This document shows, piece by piece, positions 1-8,025 of a DNA stretch of 64,000 nt. The notes beneath the pieces are model-generated. The model ran no database searches. It saw only the letters and a list, made by a program, of their open reading frames with translations, and had not been told where the DNA came from. Position 1 is the stretch's first letter; each line of letters starts with the position of its first letter. A program made the position numbers and the translations under genes. Origin of the DNA: Chitinophaga lutea (GTDB taxonomy: Bacteria > Bacteroidota > Bacteroidia > Chitinophagales > Chitinophagaceae); NCBI RefSeq assembly GCF_003813775.1, contig NZ_RPDH01000002.1:310001-374000 (forward strand). Direction: 5' to 3'.

Positions 1-1
1 C

Positions 2-1258
2 TCCGCCAAGGCGCTGGTGCCGGAAAAACACATCGTGCCTTCTTCCGGCGCGGACGACCTGTCGCAAACCGGCCGCATCACCAAACTCATCGTGGACGCC
101 GTGAAAAGCCAGGTGATGCTGTACGACGCCAGCCCGCTGTTTAACGGCAACGCGGATTTTGCCGCCTTCAAAAACACCGACGGCAAGCAGCTCATGAACC
201 TCACCGCCGATCCGTCGAAGTGGGCGAAAGCAGCAGCGGCCGCCAAAGCGACGATCGACTATGCGGAGGCCAGCGGCAAAAAATTATACAGAGTCACCAA
301 TACCGATCCCTTCCTGGCCGCGGTGAACTCACTGCGGGGATTGTTCCTGACAGGCTGGAGCGATGAAGGTATCTGGATCAGGACGAATACGGCCTATGCG
401 GTATGGGAGGAAGATGCGGCGCCCCGCGCGGCGAACGGCACCAAAACCAACGCCGTATTGTCGCTGCCGCAGGAGATGGTCGATAAATACCGCATGATCA
501 ATGGCAGGAACATCGATGAAAGCGGCAGCAACTACGTGGAAGCGGGGTTCACCAACACCGCGAAAGCCAACTTCTACGTGGCCGGCACGTCCAACATGTA
601 CGTGAACCGCGAGCCGCGGTTTTATGTGAACGTGACCTTCAATGGCTCCACCGTTCCCTTCGTGCCTAAAACGGGCGTTACGCGCGTGGAATTCTGGCCG
701 GCGGGCAACTCCGGCAACGCCAACGGCAGCCAGACGATGTTCCCCAAAACGGGGTACCTCGTACGCAAGAACACCAACGTAAGCCGCAACCTCCAGACCA
801 ACGCCGGCAACGTGGTGCGCCCGGCGATGTATATCCGCCTGGCGGAACTGTACCTCAACTACGCCGAAGCGCTCAATGAATCCAATCCCGGTCACACGGA
901 TGTGCTGACGTATCTCAACGCGGTACGCACCCGCGCAGGCATCCCGGCCGTAGCGCCCGGTCTGGACCAGGCCGCCATGCGCGCGCTCATCCAGCGCGAA
1001 CGCTGCATCGAGCTGGCTTACGAAGGCCACCGCTTCTATGACATCCGTCGCTGGAAAATCGTCAACCAGCCGGAAGGCCGGCAGGCAGGGGAATTCCACG
1101 GCATGAACGTGTTCACGGGCCAGGGGCTCGGCGATGTGGCCTACTACGCCCGCACCAGAACGAGCACCCGCATCTGGTACGACCGTTACAACCTGCTGCC
1201 GTTGCCGCAGAGTGAAGTCAATAAAAATTTAAAAATGGTGCAAACCCTCGGATACTAA
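2..1258 (+). CDS. SusD/RagB family outer-membrane lipoprotein, 3' part
   Basis: This is the C-terminal part of a SusD-type glycan-binding lipoprotein; the N-terminus and lipobox lie outside the window. The family forms the lid over a SusC TonB-dependent channel and binds oligosaccharides at the cell surface. The reading frame is open from base 2 without a stop. Diagnostic C-terminal SusD signatures are visible: a tetratricopeptide-like RLAELYLNYAEALNES segment, then a LNAVRTRAGIP segment, and the highly typical RERCIELAYEGHRFYDIRRW block (about residues 320-340 of the visible part), followed by the closing LLPLPQSEVNKN motif. The sialidase begins 2 bases after the stop, so the two are almost certainly co-transcribed, which suggests a sialoglycan-related uptake locus upstream. 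Family assignment is firm; substrate is inferred only from the neighbour. Confidence 0.93.
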   Translation, partial: SAKALVPEKHIVPSSGADDLSQTGRITKLIVDAVKSQVMLYDASPLFNGNADFAAFKNTDGKQLMNLTADPSKWAKAAAAAKATIDYAEASGKKLYRVTNTDPFLAAVNSLRGLFLTGWSDEGIWIRTNTAYAVWEEDAAPRAANGTKTNAVLSLPQEMVDKYRMINGRNIDESGSNYVEAGFTNTAKANFYVAGTSNMYVNREPRFYVNVTFNGSTVPFVPKTGVTRVEFWPAGNSGNANGSQTMFPKTGYLVRKNTNVSRNLQTNAGNVVRPAMYIRLAELYLNYAEALNESNPGHTDVLTYLNAVRTRAGIPAVAPGLDQAAMRALIQRERCIELAYEGHRFYDIRRWKIVNQPEGRQAGEFHGMNVFTGQGLGDVAYYARTRTSTRIWYDRYNLLPLPQSEVNKNLKMVQTLGY

Positions 1259-1260
1259 TC

Positions 1261-2877
1261 ATGAAGAAAATTTCCGGATTTGTGTTTTGCTGCCTCCTGC
1301 CTGCCGCCCTCGCGGCACAGGAGGCAGTCGTGCGAAAATATAAAGTACCCGTGCTCACGGGTAAATCCATCAACCCCGTTATCCGCATCCGTGTAGATGC
1401 GCAGGATGACGGCGACACGCTGCGCCAGGTGGACGTATCGGTAAAGGGGGGAACGCTCGCCAACATCCGCATTTACGCGGCGGGCAGTGAAAGCGCCCTG
1501 CTGAAAGCCGGTCACCTGGAAGGCAAAACGCTCTTCGCCGAAGCGCCCGCCCGTGAAAAGACGGTACTGAAAGGCAGCGCCGCGCTGAAACGCGGCGCGA
1601 ATTATTTCTGGGTAACGGTGGCGCCGTCGCCGCGCATCGCGCTGTCGGCGAAGCTGCACATCAACGCCACCACCGTCCGCACCGCAAAAAAAACGATACC
1701 ATTACCTGCGGATACCTATGCCCACAGAACTGGTGTGGCGCTGCGCCAGCACTGGCAGGACAGCGTGCACACCTACCGCATTCCCGGCCTGGCCACCGCC
1801 AAAAACGGTACGTTGCTCGCGATCTACGACGTGCGCCGCGAAACAGGCCGGGACTTGCAGGGCAATATCGACATCGGCCTGTCGAGAAGTTTCGACAAGG
1901 GCAAAACCTGGCAGCCGATGCAGATCGTGCTGGACATGGGCGAGTGGGGCGGCCTGCCGGAGAAATTCAACGGCGTGTCTGACGCCAATGTGCTGGTGGA
2001 TAAAAACACCGGTACGATCTACATCGCCGGCCTGTGGATGCACGGCGTGATCGACTCCACCGGAAAATGGCTGGAAGGCCTCACCGCCGACAGCACCCAC
2101 TGGAACCACCAGTGGAAAACAAAAGGCTCACAACCCGGTTTCGGAGAAAAACAGACCTCCCAGTTCCTCATCGTCAAAAGCACCGACCACGGTGCTACAT
2201 GGAGCAAACCCGTCAACCTCACGCGCATGTGCAAACAGGAAGACTGGTGGCTGTGGGCGCCCGCACCGGGCCAGGGCCTCACCCTCAAAGACGGCACCAT
2301 CGTATTCCCCGTACAGGGCCGCGATGGCAAAGGCAGGGGCTTCTCCACCATCACCTGGAGCAAAGACGGCGGCAGCACCTGGAAAACCGGCAAACGCGCC
2401 GCGCCCGAGTCCACCACCGAAAACATGGCCGTTGAACTGACGGACGGCTCCATCATGCTCAACATGCGCTCCGGCATCAACAGCCGGGACACGGGCAGCA
2501 CCAACGGCAGGGTGATCGCCGTCACCAAAGACCTCGGGGAAACGTGGAGCGCCCATCCCACCTCCCGCAACGCCTTACCGGAACCAGCCTGCATGGCCAG
2601 CATCATCCGGCACGATTACATCCGCAACGGGCAGAAAAAATCGGTATTGCTCTTTTCAAACCCTGATTCCAAAACCGCCAGGAAAAACCAGACGGTGAAA
2701 GTGAGTTACGACGATGGCAAAACCTGGGTGGATAGCAAAAAGATATTGCTGGATGAAGAAAAGGGCAGGGGCTACTCCTGCCTGACGAGCATCGACCGCG
2801 AAACGATCGGCATTCTGTACGAAGGGAGCCAGGCGGATATGGTGTTCCAGGTGATCGGGCTGGAGGAGTTACTTTAA
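1261..2877 (+). CDS. nanH: Exo-alpha-sialidase (neuraminidase), secreted
   Basis: This 538-residue protein probably hydrolyses terminal sialic acids from glycoconjugates (EC 3.2.1.18, GH33). A signal peptide ends near residue 20 (AALAAQ). Residues about 25-150 form the beta-sandwich domain typical of Bacteroidota sialidases. The six-bladed propeller follows: the arginine-triad RIP motif lies in TYRIPGLATA near residue 170, and five Asp-boxes (S-x-D-x-G-x-T-W type) are seen as RSFDKGKTW, STDHGATW, SKDGGSTW, TKDLGETW and SYDDGKTW. The start is the ATG two bases after the SusD stop, so it is co-transcribed with the SusD gene. It would act at the cell surface or in the periplasm, releasing sialic acid for uptake or exposing underlying glycans. 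The symbol follows family usage; the exact linkage preference cannot be read from sequence. Confidence 0.92.
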   Translation: MKKISGFVFCCLLPAALAAQEAVVRKYKVPVLTGKSINPVIRIRVDAQDDGDTLRQVDVSVKGGTLANIRIYAAGSESALLKAGHLEGKTLFAEAPAREKTVLKGSAALKRGANYFWVTVAPSPRIALSAKLHINATTVRTAKKTIPLPADTYAHRTGVALRQHWQDSVHTYRIPGLATAKNGTLLAIYDVRRETGRDLQGNIDIGLSRSFDKGKTWQPMQIVLDMGEWGGLPEKFNGVSDANVLVDKNTGTIYIAGLWMHGVIDSTGKWLEGLTADSTHWNHQWKTKGSQPGFGEKQTSQFLIVKSTDHGATWSKPVNLTRMCKQEDWWLWAPAPGQGLTLKDGTIVFPVQGRDGKGRGFSTITWSKDGGSTWKTGKRAAPESTTENMAVELTDGSIMLNMRSGINSRDTGSTNGRVIAVTKDLGETWSAHPTSRNALPEPACMASIIRHDYIRNGQKKSVLLFSNPDSKTARKNQTVKVSYDDGKTWVDSKKILLDEEKGRGYSCLTSIDRETIGILYEGSQADMVFQVIGLEELL

Positions 2878-2922
2878 GTAATGAATCTCTTAAAGTGTTA
2901 TCTTCGGATATATTATCACAAC

Positions 2923-3099
2923 ATGCCTGAGAAAGAAGAAGCAAATCCTTCGGTAAGCTCACCGAAATTTATCATCAGCAATGAAGCAGAGCGCCTTCGA
3001 AGAGACATCTATCGTTCGGACATGGAAAAACTACACCTGTTTACGCAAATGCTCCGAACCAATAACCTGCTCAAAAAGGCTAAAATAACGCATAAATAA
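2923..3099 (+). CDS. Small hypothetical protein (58 aa)
   Basis: This is a short, charged, probably helical protein without signal peptide or membrane segment. I prefer the ATG giving MPEKEEANP; an upstream in-frame ATG at 2881 would add 14 residues. The C-terminal half (ERLRRDIYRSDMEKLHLFTQ and then MLRTNNLLKKAKITHK) has the look of a conserved small cytosolic protein that I associate with Chitinophagaceae genomes, but I cannot assign a function. It follows the sialidase by 45 bases and ends just before a hairpin terminator. Codon use resembles that of its neighbours. Existence is likely; role unknown. Confidence 0.55.
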   Translation: MPEKEEANPSVSSPKFIISNEAERLRRDIYRSDMEKLHLFTQMLRTNNLLKKAKITHK

Positions 3100-3126
3100 A
3101 GCGCAACTATTTCACTGAAAGCAACC

Positions 3127-3160
3127 AAAACCCCGCTCCGGATCATCCCGGCGGGATTTT
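3127..3160. terminator. Bidirectional hairpin terminator
   Basis: Arms AAAACCCCGC (3127-3136) and GCGGGATTTT (3151-3160) pair with one mismatch and give A/T tracts on both sides. The hairpin sits between the convergent small gene (ending 3099) and the lipoprotein gene (ending 3171), so it can serve both. Confidence 0.65.
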
Positions 3161-3170
3161 CATTGCATTA

Positions 3171-3596
3171 TTATTTCCCGCGCGTATAACTCATTTCAAA
3201 ATTATCTTTCCGGGCCAGCACCAAAGTAGAATCGGTGATTTGCCTGATGATAACCGTATCTACATAAGCACCGGTTGTTTTTACGCCTTCCGTATGATTC
3301 CACATCAGCAGCGTATCACCCTTTAATTCCCATTTGTCATAAATCAGCGTATGCATGTTCACCGATGCCGCCGTGCCGTCCGCATTCAGCTGGAAACCCT
3401 GCATGGCGGTGTCCTGTCCGGAAATGGGCTGTACCCATTTACCCGGCAGTATTTCGCCGGGCGACGGTTTGTTTTCATTGGCAGGAATTGCCTGAGTGGA
3501 ATCTACAGATTCACTCTTTTTCTCCTGGCCGGTGTTGCAGGCCATTGATGTAAGCGCCAATACGAATGCTGCTGCGATGGATGTTTTTGTTGTCAT
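3171..3596 (-). CDS. Lipocalin-like lipoprotein
   Basis: This 141-residue protein has a lipoprotein signal peptide with a lipobox ending in Cys (ALTSMAC, Cys at residue 20), followed by a low-complexity acidic/polar linker to about residue 45. The rest (GKWVQPISGQDTAMQGFQLN, later GDTLLMWNHTEGV and DSTLVLARKD) matches the pattern of the small lipocalin-like domain common in Bacteroidota lipoproteins: an opening G-x-W, a DGTA turn and a final run of beta strands. It would sit in an outer membrane leaflet. No ligand can be inferred. It is a single-gene unit between two related hairpins (3127-3160 and 3812-3841). Confidence 0.7.
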   Translation of the reverse strand: MTTKTSIAAAFVLALTSMACNTGQEKKSESVDSTQAIPANENKPSPGEILPGKWVQPISGQDTAMQGFQLNADGTAASVNMHTLIYDKWELKGDTLLMWNHTEGVKTTGAYVDTVIIRQITDSTLVLARKDNFEMSYTRGK

Positions 3597-3811
3597 TGCT
3601 CCGGGTTATTTTTTGAGTCAGGTTCCCGCAAAGGTAGAATTTAACAGGGCAGGGCGGTATATCAGTAGTCTCGGGAAGATCATGGATACCTGGTGAGAGA
3701 TGAGCAACCGGGTGATTTCAAACAGGATACCCATTGAGCATTTAACATATCGATCAAAAAAGAACCGGAATCCGTCAAAATATAGTTGCGCGCCGTATCG
3801 AATGAAACCAG

Positions 3812-3841
3812 AAGCCCGCTCCGGAACATCCGGGCGGGCTT
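3812..3841 (-). terminator. Hairpin downstream of the DUF3472 gene
   Basis: Near-perfect stem: AAGCCCGC-T-CCGG / CCGG-GCGGGCTT with a five-base loop. It lies 29 bases beyond the stop of the minus-strand gene at 3870. It lacks a strong T-tract, so termination efficiency is uncertain. Its core resembles the hairpin at 3127-3160. The rest of 3597-3869 holds no recognisable gene. Confidence 0.5.
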
Positions 3842-3869
3842 CGTGTATGCATACCGGTAGCCGGTCCCG

Positions 3870-5186
3870 TTATGGCAGTGTAGTCAGGTTAACGGTTGGC
3901 GGCGTGCCGGTGGCCGTTCTCGTGAAAGTGGAGCCATAAGCCGTATTGTTGGCGAAGAACCCGCCGTTCTGCAGGTAGAAGCTGCCGGCGTCGAGCCCGC
4001 CCGCGTAATCGCGGCGCTGGTCGTTGGTGCCGGTGGCGTCTGTTGTAAAACGGCCCTGGGTAAGCTCTACCCATGTGCCGCCCGTATTGTAGATCCACTG
4101 GTTGTTATAACGCACCTTCCTGCCGAGGTAGCCGCGGGTGTCGATGAAGTTTTCGAGGAAGGAGTGGGCGCTCGTATAGTAGCTCACCGTGTTGGGACGC
4201 TTCCAGGTGGCAATGAACCGCCAGGCGCTGGTTTCGGGTGTATAGATCCAGGATGAGTACAACGACGCGCCGGTGCCGTCCGGTTTGATCTGGGTGAGGA
4301 ATTTGTACGTGGTGCCGGCCTGCCAGGAAAAGAGCAGGTAGCTTTGTCCGCCCGTGCCTTCGCCGCCGAAGGTATTATCCACGACGTTGGGGCCTTTGCG
4401 CACGAGCGTGGTTTTGCCCTGCGAGGGATCCCATACGGAAAACAGCACTCTTCTTTCCGTAGCGCTGTTCACCTGTATGCCGAAGTAACCGCCGCTGAAA
4501 CCGTTGCTCATGAAATAGGAGCCGATCTTGTCTTCTCCAGCGGGTACCGTCATTTCGTTGTAGAACCATTCGGCGGTATTGCCGGAGGGGATGGTGTACC
4601 CCATGTGCACGGAGGGGCCGCGGCGGCTCCAGTAATAATTGGCGGCATCGTTGGCGTACACCACGTTGTTGGCGGTGGAGGCGCCGCTGATGATGATGTC
4701 CGATACATCCGCAAAGTAACCGCCGGTTTTGCTGATGCCCTGCAGGTCTACCCGCACGTATCCCACCGCGCCGATCGTTACGGAGCCGATGGAGTGCGTG
4801 GCATAGGAGCTGCCGGTAATGCTTTTGGTGAATGGCGTACCGTTGACGGTGACGCGGATGTTGCTGGTGCCGGAAGGTACTTTCGCGCGGATGGACACGT
4901 TCAGCGTGCCGCTGAGCGCGAGGCGGAACCATACGCTGGTTATGCTGCCGGTTTTGGTCCAGTTGCCGAGGCCGTTACCGGTGATCACTTCCGAGCCGCC
5001 GGAAGCGAGGGTGGTGACATAGCCATTTCCGGCCAGCGGCACGGAATAGCTGGAAGCGGGCGGAACAACGGACAATGTATTTTCCAGACGTTCGGAAGCG
5101 GGCGCAGCTTCTTTTCCTTTGCTGCAGGAGAAAAGCAGCGCACCTAATGCAATAGTGCAACTACTCAACAGGATTTTGATTTTCAT
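3870..5186 (-). CDS. DUF5077/DUF3472 secreted lipoprotein
   Basis: This is a 438-residue surface or periplasmic lipoprotein. I choose the ATG giving MKIKILLSSCTIALG with lipobox LLFSC (Cys near residue 20); a longer frame from a GTG at 5249 would destroy the signal peptide. Residues about 45-165 form a beta-sandwich of the DUF5077 type (opening VPLAGNGYVTTLASGG), and residues about 170-420 match DUF3472 (AANYYWSRRGPSVHMGY, GEDKIGSYFMSNGFSGGYFG, the repeated GG(Y/F)FG-type turns, and a final GFFANNT). In Bacteroidota this domain pair is often found near glycan-utilisation genes, which fits the adjacent sialidase/SusD. No catalytic activity is established for the family that I can state with confidence. 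Confidence 0.8.
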   Translation of the reverse strand: MKIKILLSSCTIALGALLFSCSKGKEAAPASERLENTLSVVPPASSYSVPLAGNGYVTTLASGGSEVITGNGLGNWTKTGSITSVWFRLALSGTLNVSIRAKVPSGTSNIRVTVNGTPFTKSITGSSYATHSIGSVTIGAVGYVRVDLQGISKTGGYFADVSDIIISGASTANNVVYANDAANYYWSRRGPSVHMGYTIPSGNTAEWFYNEMTVPAGEDKIGSYFMSNGFSGGYFGIQVNSATERRVLFSVWDPSQGKTTLVRKGPNVVDNTFGGEGTGGQSYLLFSWQAGTTYKFLTQIKPDGTGASLYSSWIYTPETSAWRFIATWKRPNTVSYYTSAHSFLENFIDTRGYLGRKVRYNNQWIYNTGGTWVELTQGRFTTDATGTNDQRRDYAGGLDAGSFYLQNGGFFANNTAYGSTFTRTATGTPPTVNLTTLP

Positions 5187-5606
5187 GATTTTGGTGTTTT
5201 GTGGGTTTCGAATAAAGAGTAGCCGGGTTACCGGTGGAGCATACAACACGCTTACAGGACAACGCCGCCCGCAAAAAGGGGCTATCGGTAGAGGGGGAAT
5301 TCTGTGCGGATGGCCACGCTTCGCACGGTTGTTGCTGTCAATAGCATAGGAATCAAATGTTTAGCGCGAGCATAAACCTGGGGCGCCAGAAGGATGGGCA
5401 AAACGTTCCAATAGCAGCAAAAGATTCGGTTACCAGCCGGCCCGGCAGCAGGGGCCAGGGTCAAAAAAGCATCTAAAGCCGTCAAAATGTATATTGCCGT
5501 TCGGTGGCAAACGCCATACTTTTATTCCGCGTGCCGTCCGGCAACGGGCCCGGGAAGATTTCAACCCGGGCGATGGCCGGGCACATCAAACAAGCGCTTT
5601 GGCATT
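5187..5606. other. Intergenic region between divergent genes
   Basis: These 420 bases separate the divergent DUF3472 gene and the 760-residue secreted protein gene and must hold both promoters. I see no further gene. No clear TTTG-N19-TAnnTTTG promoter pair stands out on either strand. Confidence 0.5.
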
Positions 5607-7889
5607 ATGAAGAGAAAAATCATCAGGAGAACTTTACCGGTCGTGGCAGCATTGCTCACGGGCACGGCCGTTTTTGCACAACAGGATTTTAAAACGGCAT
5701 ATTTCAAAATCCACGTCAATAAACAGGGCTGGGTCACCAGTATGAAAAACATTACCGTGCAGCCCCACCGGGAATTCAGCCCGGCAGACAAACCGTCGCC
5801 GCTGCTGAGCCTGTACAGCAGCCGGACAAAAAAATATTACACACCCGGCCAGGCGAAGTACAACGCGAAAGACCGGACGATGCAGCTGGTGTATCCGAAT
5901 GGATCAGTGGCGCGGGTATCCGTGGTGCCGCACGAAAAATACCTGAAACTCACGCTGCTGTCCCTGTCGCCTAAAAACGGCATCGACGCGGTGCAATGGG
6001 GCGCTTATCATACCAGCATCACCAATCTGCTCGGCGAGATCATCGGGGTGAGCCGCGATACCAGCGAGGCTGTCAATTACGCCATCGGTATGCTGGCCCT
6101 TCACGACAACACGCTGGGCGTTACCGCCGACACCGAGGCCGACGCCGCACCGTTCCAGTACATCATTCATACGCCCGACAAAAAACGCTATCCGCTGCCT
6201 GCCAACCTTCACGAAGGGCAGGTGTTTACGCTGGGCGGCAACGGCATCAGCGACGTAGCCTTCTACGCACATAAAGAGCCCTATTACCGGATCATGTACG
6301 GCAATGCCGCCACGGTAGACCGCCAGGGCCGCATTTCGATCGCCTATTCCTCCAGGGACCGGAGCCAGAAAAGACAGGTGTATTATTCCCTGATCCCCAA
6401 CATGCCCGCCAACACGCCCAATCACATCGACGTGCAGCCGTTGCCCGGCGTGGACTACATCGGTTCGTCGGTGGCGTTGTGGGGCAGCCCGGACAGCACG
6501 GCGCTGCTGGACGTTGTGCAGCACATCGTAAAAGCGGAAGGCCTCCCTTATCCGACCATTAACGGCAAGTGGGTGAAAGACCCCGCGGCATACGTGCCGG
6601 ATGCCCTCACCGCAGGCGGCCAATACGACAGCATCGTGTCCTATACCGCCCGCATGGGTTTCAAAGCCATCAGCCTGTACGACCAGGGATTCCTGCGGCC
6701 CGACCGCGGCAACGGGGGGTATATCGACGGGAAGGATTTTTCCCGCAAACCGATCCGCCTGGCCGCCGGCAACCTTTCACATCAATCATTTGCAGATATC
6801 GCAGCCCGTTCCGGCCTCATGATCGGCAGAACCACCATCACCAACGCGCTGGCGCCGGGCACCAAAGACGCCAGCCCCGTGCCTGGAGACAGCCTGTGTT
6901 ACCAGCAGAAACGCCTGCTGGCGCAGAGCATCGGCGCCGCCGACACCATTATCACCGTAAACGATCCAACCTACCTCGAAGAGATCGGCAGCTGGGAAGG
7001 CCACGCCACCTCCCTGAACATGGTCAAGATCGGCAAGGAACTGATACATTACCTGGGTGTGTCGAAGACGGCGCCCTACCGTTTACTGAACGTCAAAAGA
7101 GGGTACTGGAAGACGCAGGCGGCCGGACATGCGGCGGGCGACACGGTTTATAAGCTCCAGGTGACCATCAATTACGGATACGACGGGTTGATCCCCAACA
7201 TGGAATTGCAGGACGAAATCGCCCGCTATTACGCCGACGTCTGCCACATCAACGGCATGGGATACTATGATCTCGACGGGCAGGAATTCCTTTTCAATAA
7301 CGGCCATGGGTATTATTCCGCCAAACGTTTTTTCCGCCTGATGTTCGAACGGGCGGCCAAGCTGGGCATCCCGGATATCCGTTTTACGGGCGCCACCCTG
7401 TCTGAAGGCTCATGGCACTATCAGAGCATCTGGAACGTGGGCGGGGGGAAGAACCTCTACAACCCCGAAACGCGGGAGTGGGGCCATGAAACCAGCCAGG
7501 GGAAAGACCTCCGGGATGTGACCTACGCCAATTTCTACCCTGTCGGGATGGGTGGCAACTTCCCCATTCACGCCGGCTCAACGGTGGAGGAGTATGAGCA
7601 CATCGAGGCCATTTCCGTAGGCCTGGGCACCACCTACAGCCTGCGTCTCGAACAAAAAAGCGTGGAAAGCTGTCCGCAGAAGGAAGCGATCTTTCATGTC
7701 ATCAAAACCTGGGAAGCGGCCCGGGCGGCCAACGCATTTCCCCGCTGGGTGAAAAAGGCACTCGCGGACCCGGCCAATACATTCCGGCTGGAAGGCATCG
7801 ATGCCGATCACTGGAACCTGTTTACGATTGGCAAAGACGGCTCACAGAAAAAACTGTTTGCGCGCCTTGAAAGAGCGAAGGGCTATTAA
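5607..7889 (+). CDS. Large secreted protein, possibly glycoside-hydrolase-like, family unknown
   Basis: This 760-residue protein starts at the ATG giving MKRKIIRRTLPVVAALLTGT, with a signal peptide ending at VFAQQ; the frame is open 40 codons further upstream but without signal-peptide character. The N-terminal ~270 residues are beta-rich, like the N-terminal sandwich of large glycosidases. From about residue 315 the pattern changes to alternating strands and helices (MGFKAISLYDQGF, then ADVCHINGMGYYDLDGQEF and MFERAAKLGIPDIRFTGAT), which looks like a TIM barrel with acidic residues at strand ends (YYDLDGQE). I cannot match it to a named GH family. Its divergence from a DUF3472 gene and nearness to a sialidase suggest carbohydrate work, but that is inference. 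A strong terminator follows. Confidence 0.75.
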   Translation: MKRKIIRRTLPVVAALLTGTAVFAQQDFKTAYFKIHVNKQGWVTSMKNITVQPHREFSPADKPSPLLSLYSSRTKKYYTPGQAKYNAKDRTMQLVYPNGSVARVSVVPHEKYLKLTLLSLSPKNGIDAVQWGAYHTSITNLLGEIIGVSRDTSEAVNYAIGMLALHDNTLGVTADTEADAAPFQYIIHTPDKKRYPLPANLHEGQVFTLGGNGISDVAFYAHKEPYYRIMYGNAATVDRQGRISIAYSSRDRSQKRQVYYSLIPNMPANTPNHIDVQPLPGVDYIGSSVALWGSPDSTALLDVVQHIVKAEGLPYPTINGKWVKDPAAYVPDALTAGGQYDSIVSYTARMGFKAISLYDQGFLRPDRGNGGYIDGKDFSRKPIRLAAGNLSHQSFADIAARSGLMIGRTTITNALAPGTKDASPVPGDSLCYQQKRLLAQSIGAADTIITVNDPTYLEEIGSWEGHATSLNMVKIGKELIHYLGVSKTAPYRLLNVKRGYWKTQAAGHAAGDTVYKLQVTINYGYDGLIPNMELQDEIARYYADVCHINGMGYYDLDGQEFLFNNGHGYYSAKRFFRLMFERAAKLGIPDIRFTGATLSEGSWHYQSIWNVGGGKNLYNPETREWGHETSQGKDLRDVTYANFYPVGMGGNFPIHAGSTVEEYEHIEAISVGLGTTYSLRLEQKSVESCPQKEAIFHVIKTWEAARAANAFPRWVKKALADPANTFRLEGIDADHWNLFTIGKDGSQKKLFARLERAKGY

Positions 7890-7972
7890 CCGGCAGTTTT
7901 ACATGCGCAGCCTTCACGATATACCGCCGCTTTGAAACAGCGCCGGGGTTTACACAAATCCAGGAATGACGC

Positions 7973-8002
7973 AAAAAAGGACCGGGTAGCCGGTCCTTTT
8001 TT
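7973..8002. terminator. Bidirectional intrinsic terminator
   Basis: Perfect 13-bp stem AAAAAAGGACCGG (7973-7985) / CCGGTCCTTTTTT (7990-8002) with a 4-base loop. It lies between convergent genes ending at 7889 (plus) and 8026 (minus) and has T-tracts for both. Confidence 0.9.
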
Positions 8003-8025
8003 GTGGTTGGTTGCTGTTGTATGGC

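Noticed and set aside
1..7889. Complete sialic-acid catabolism locus
   Set aside because: Only a sialidase is present; no sialic acid lyase, kinase, epimerase or transporter is seen in the window.
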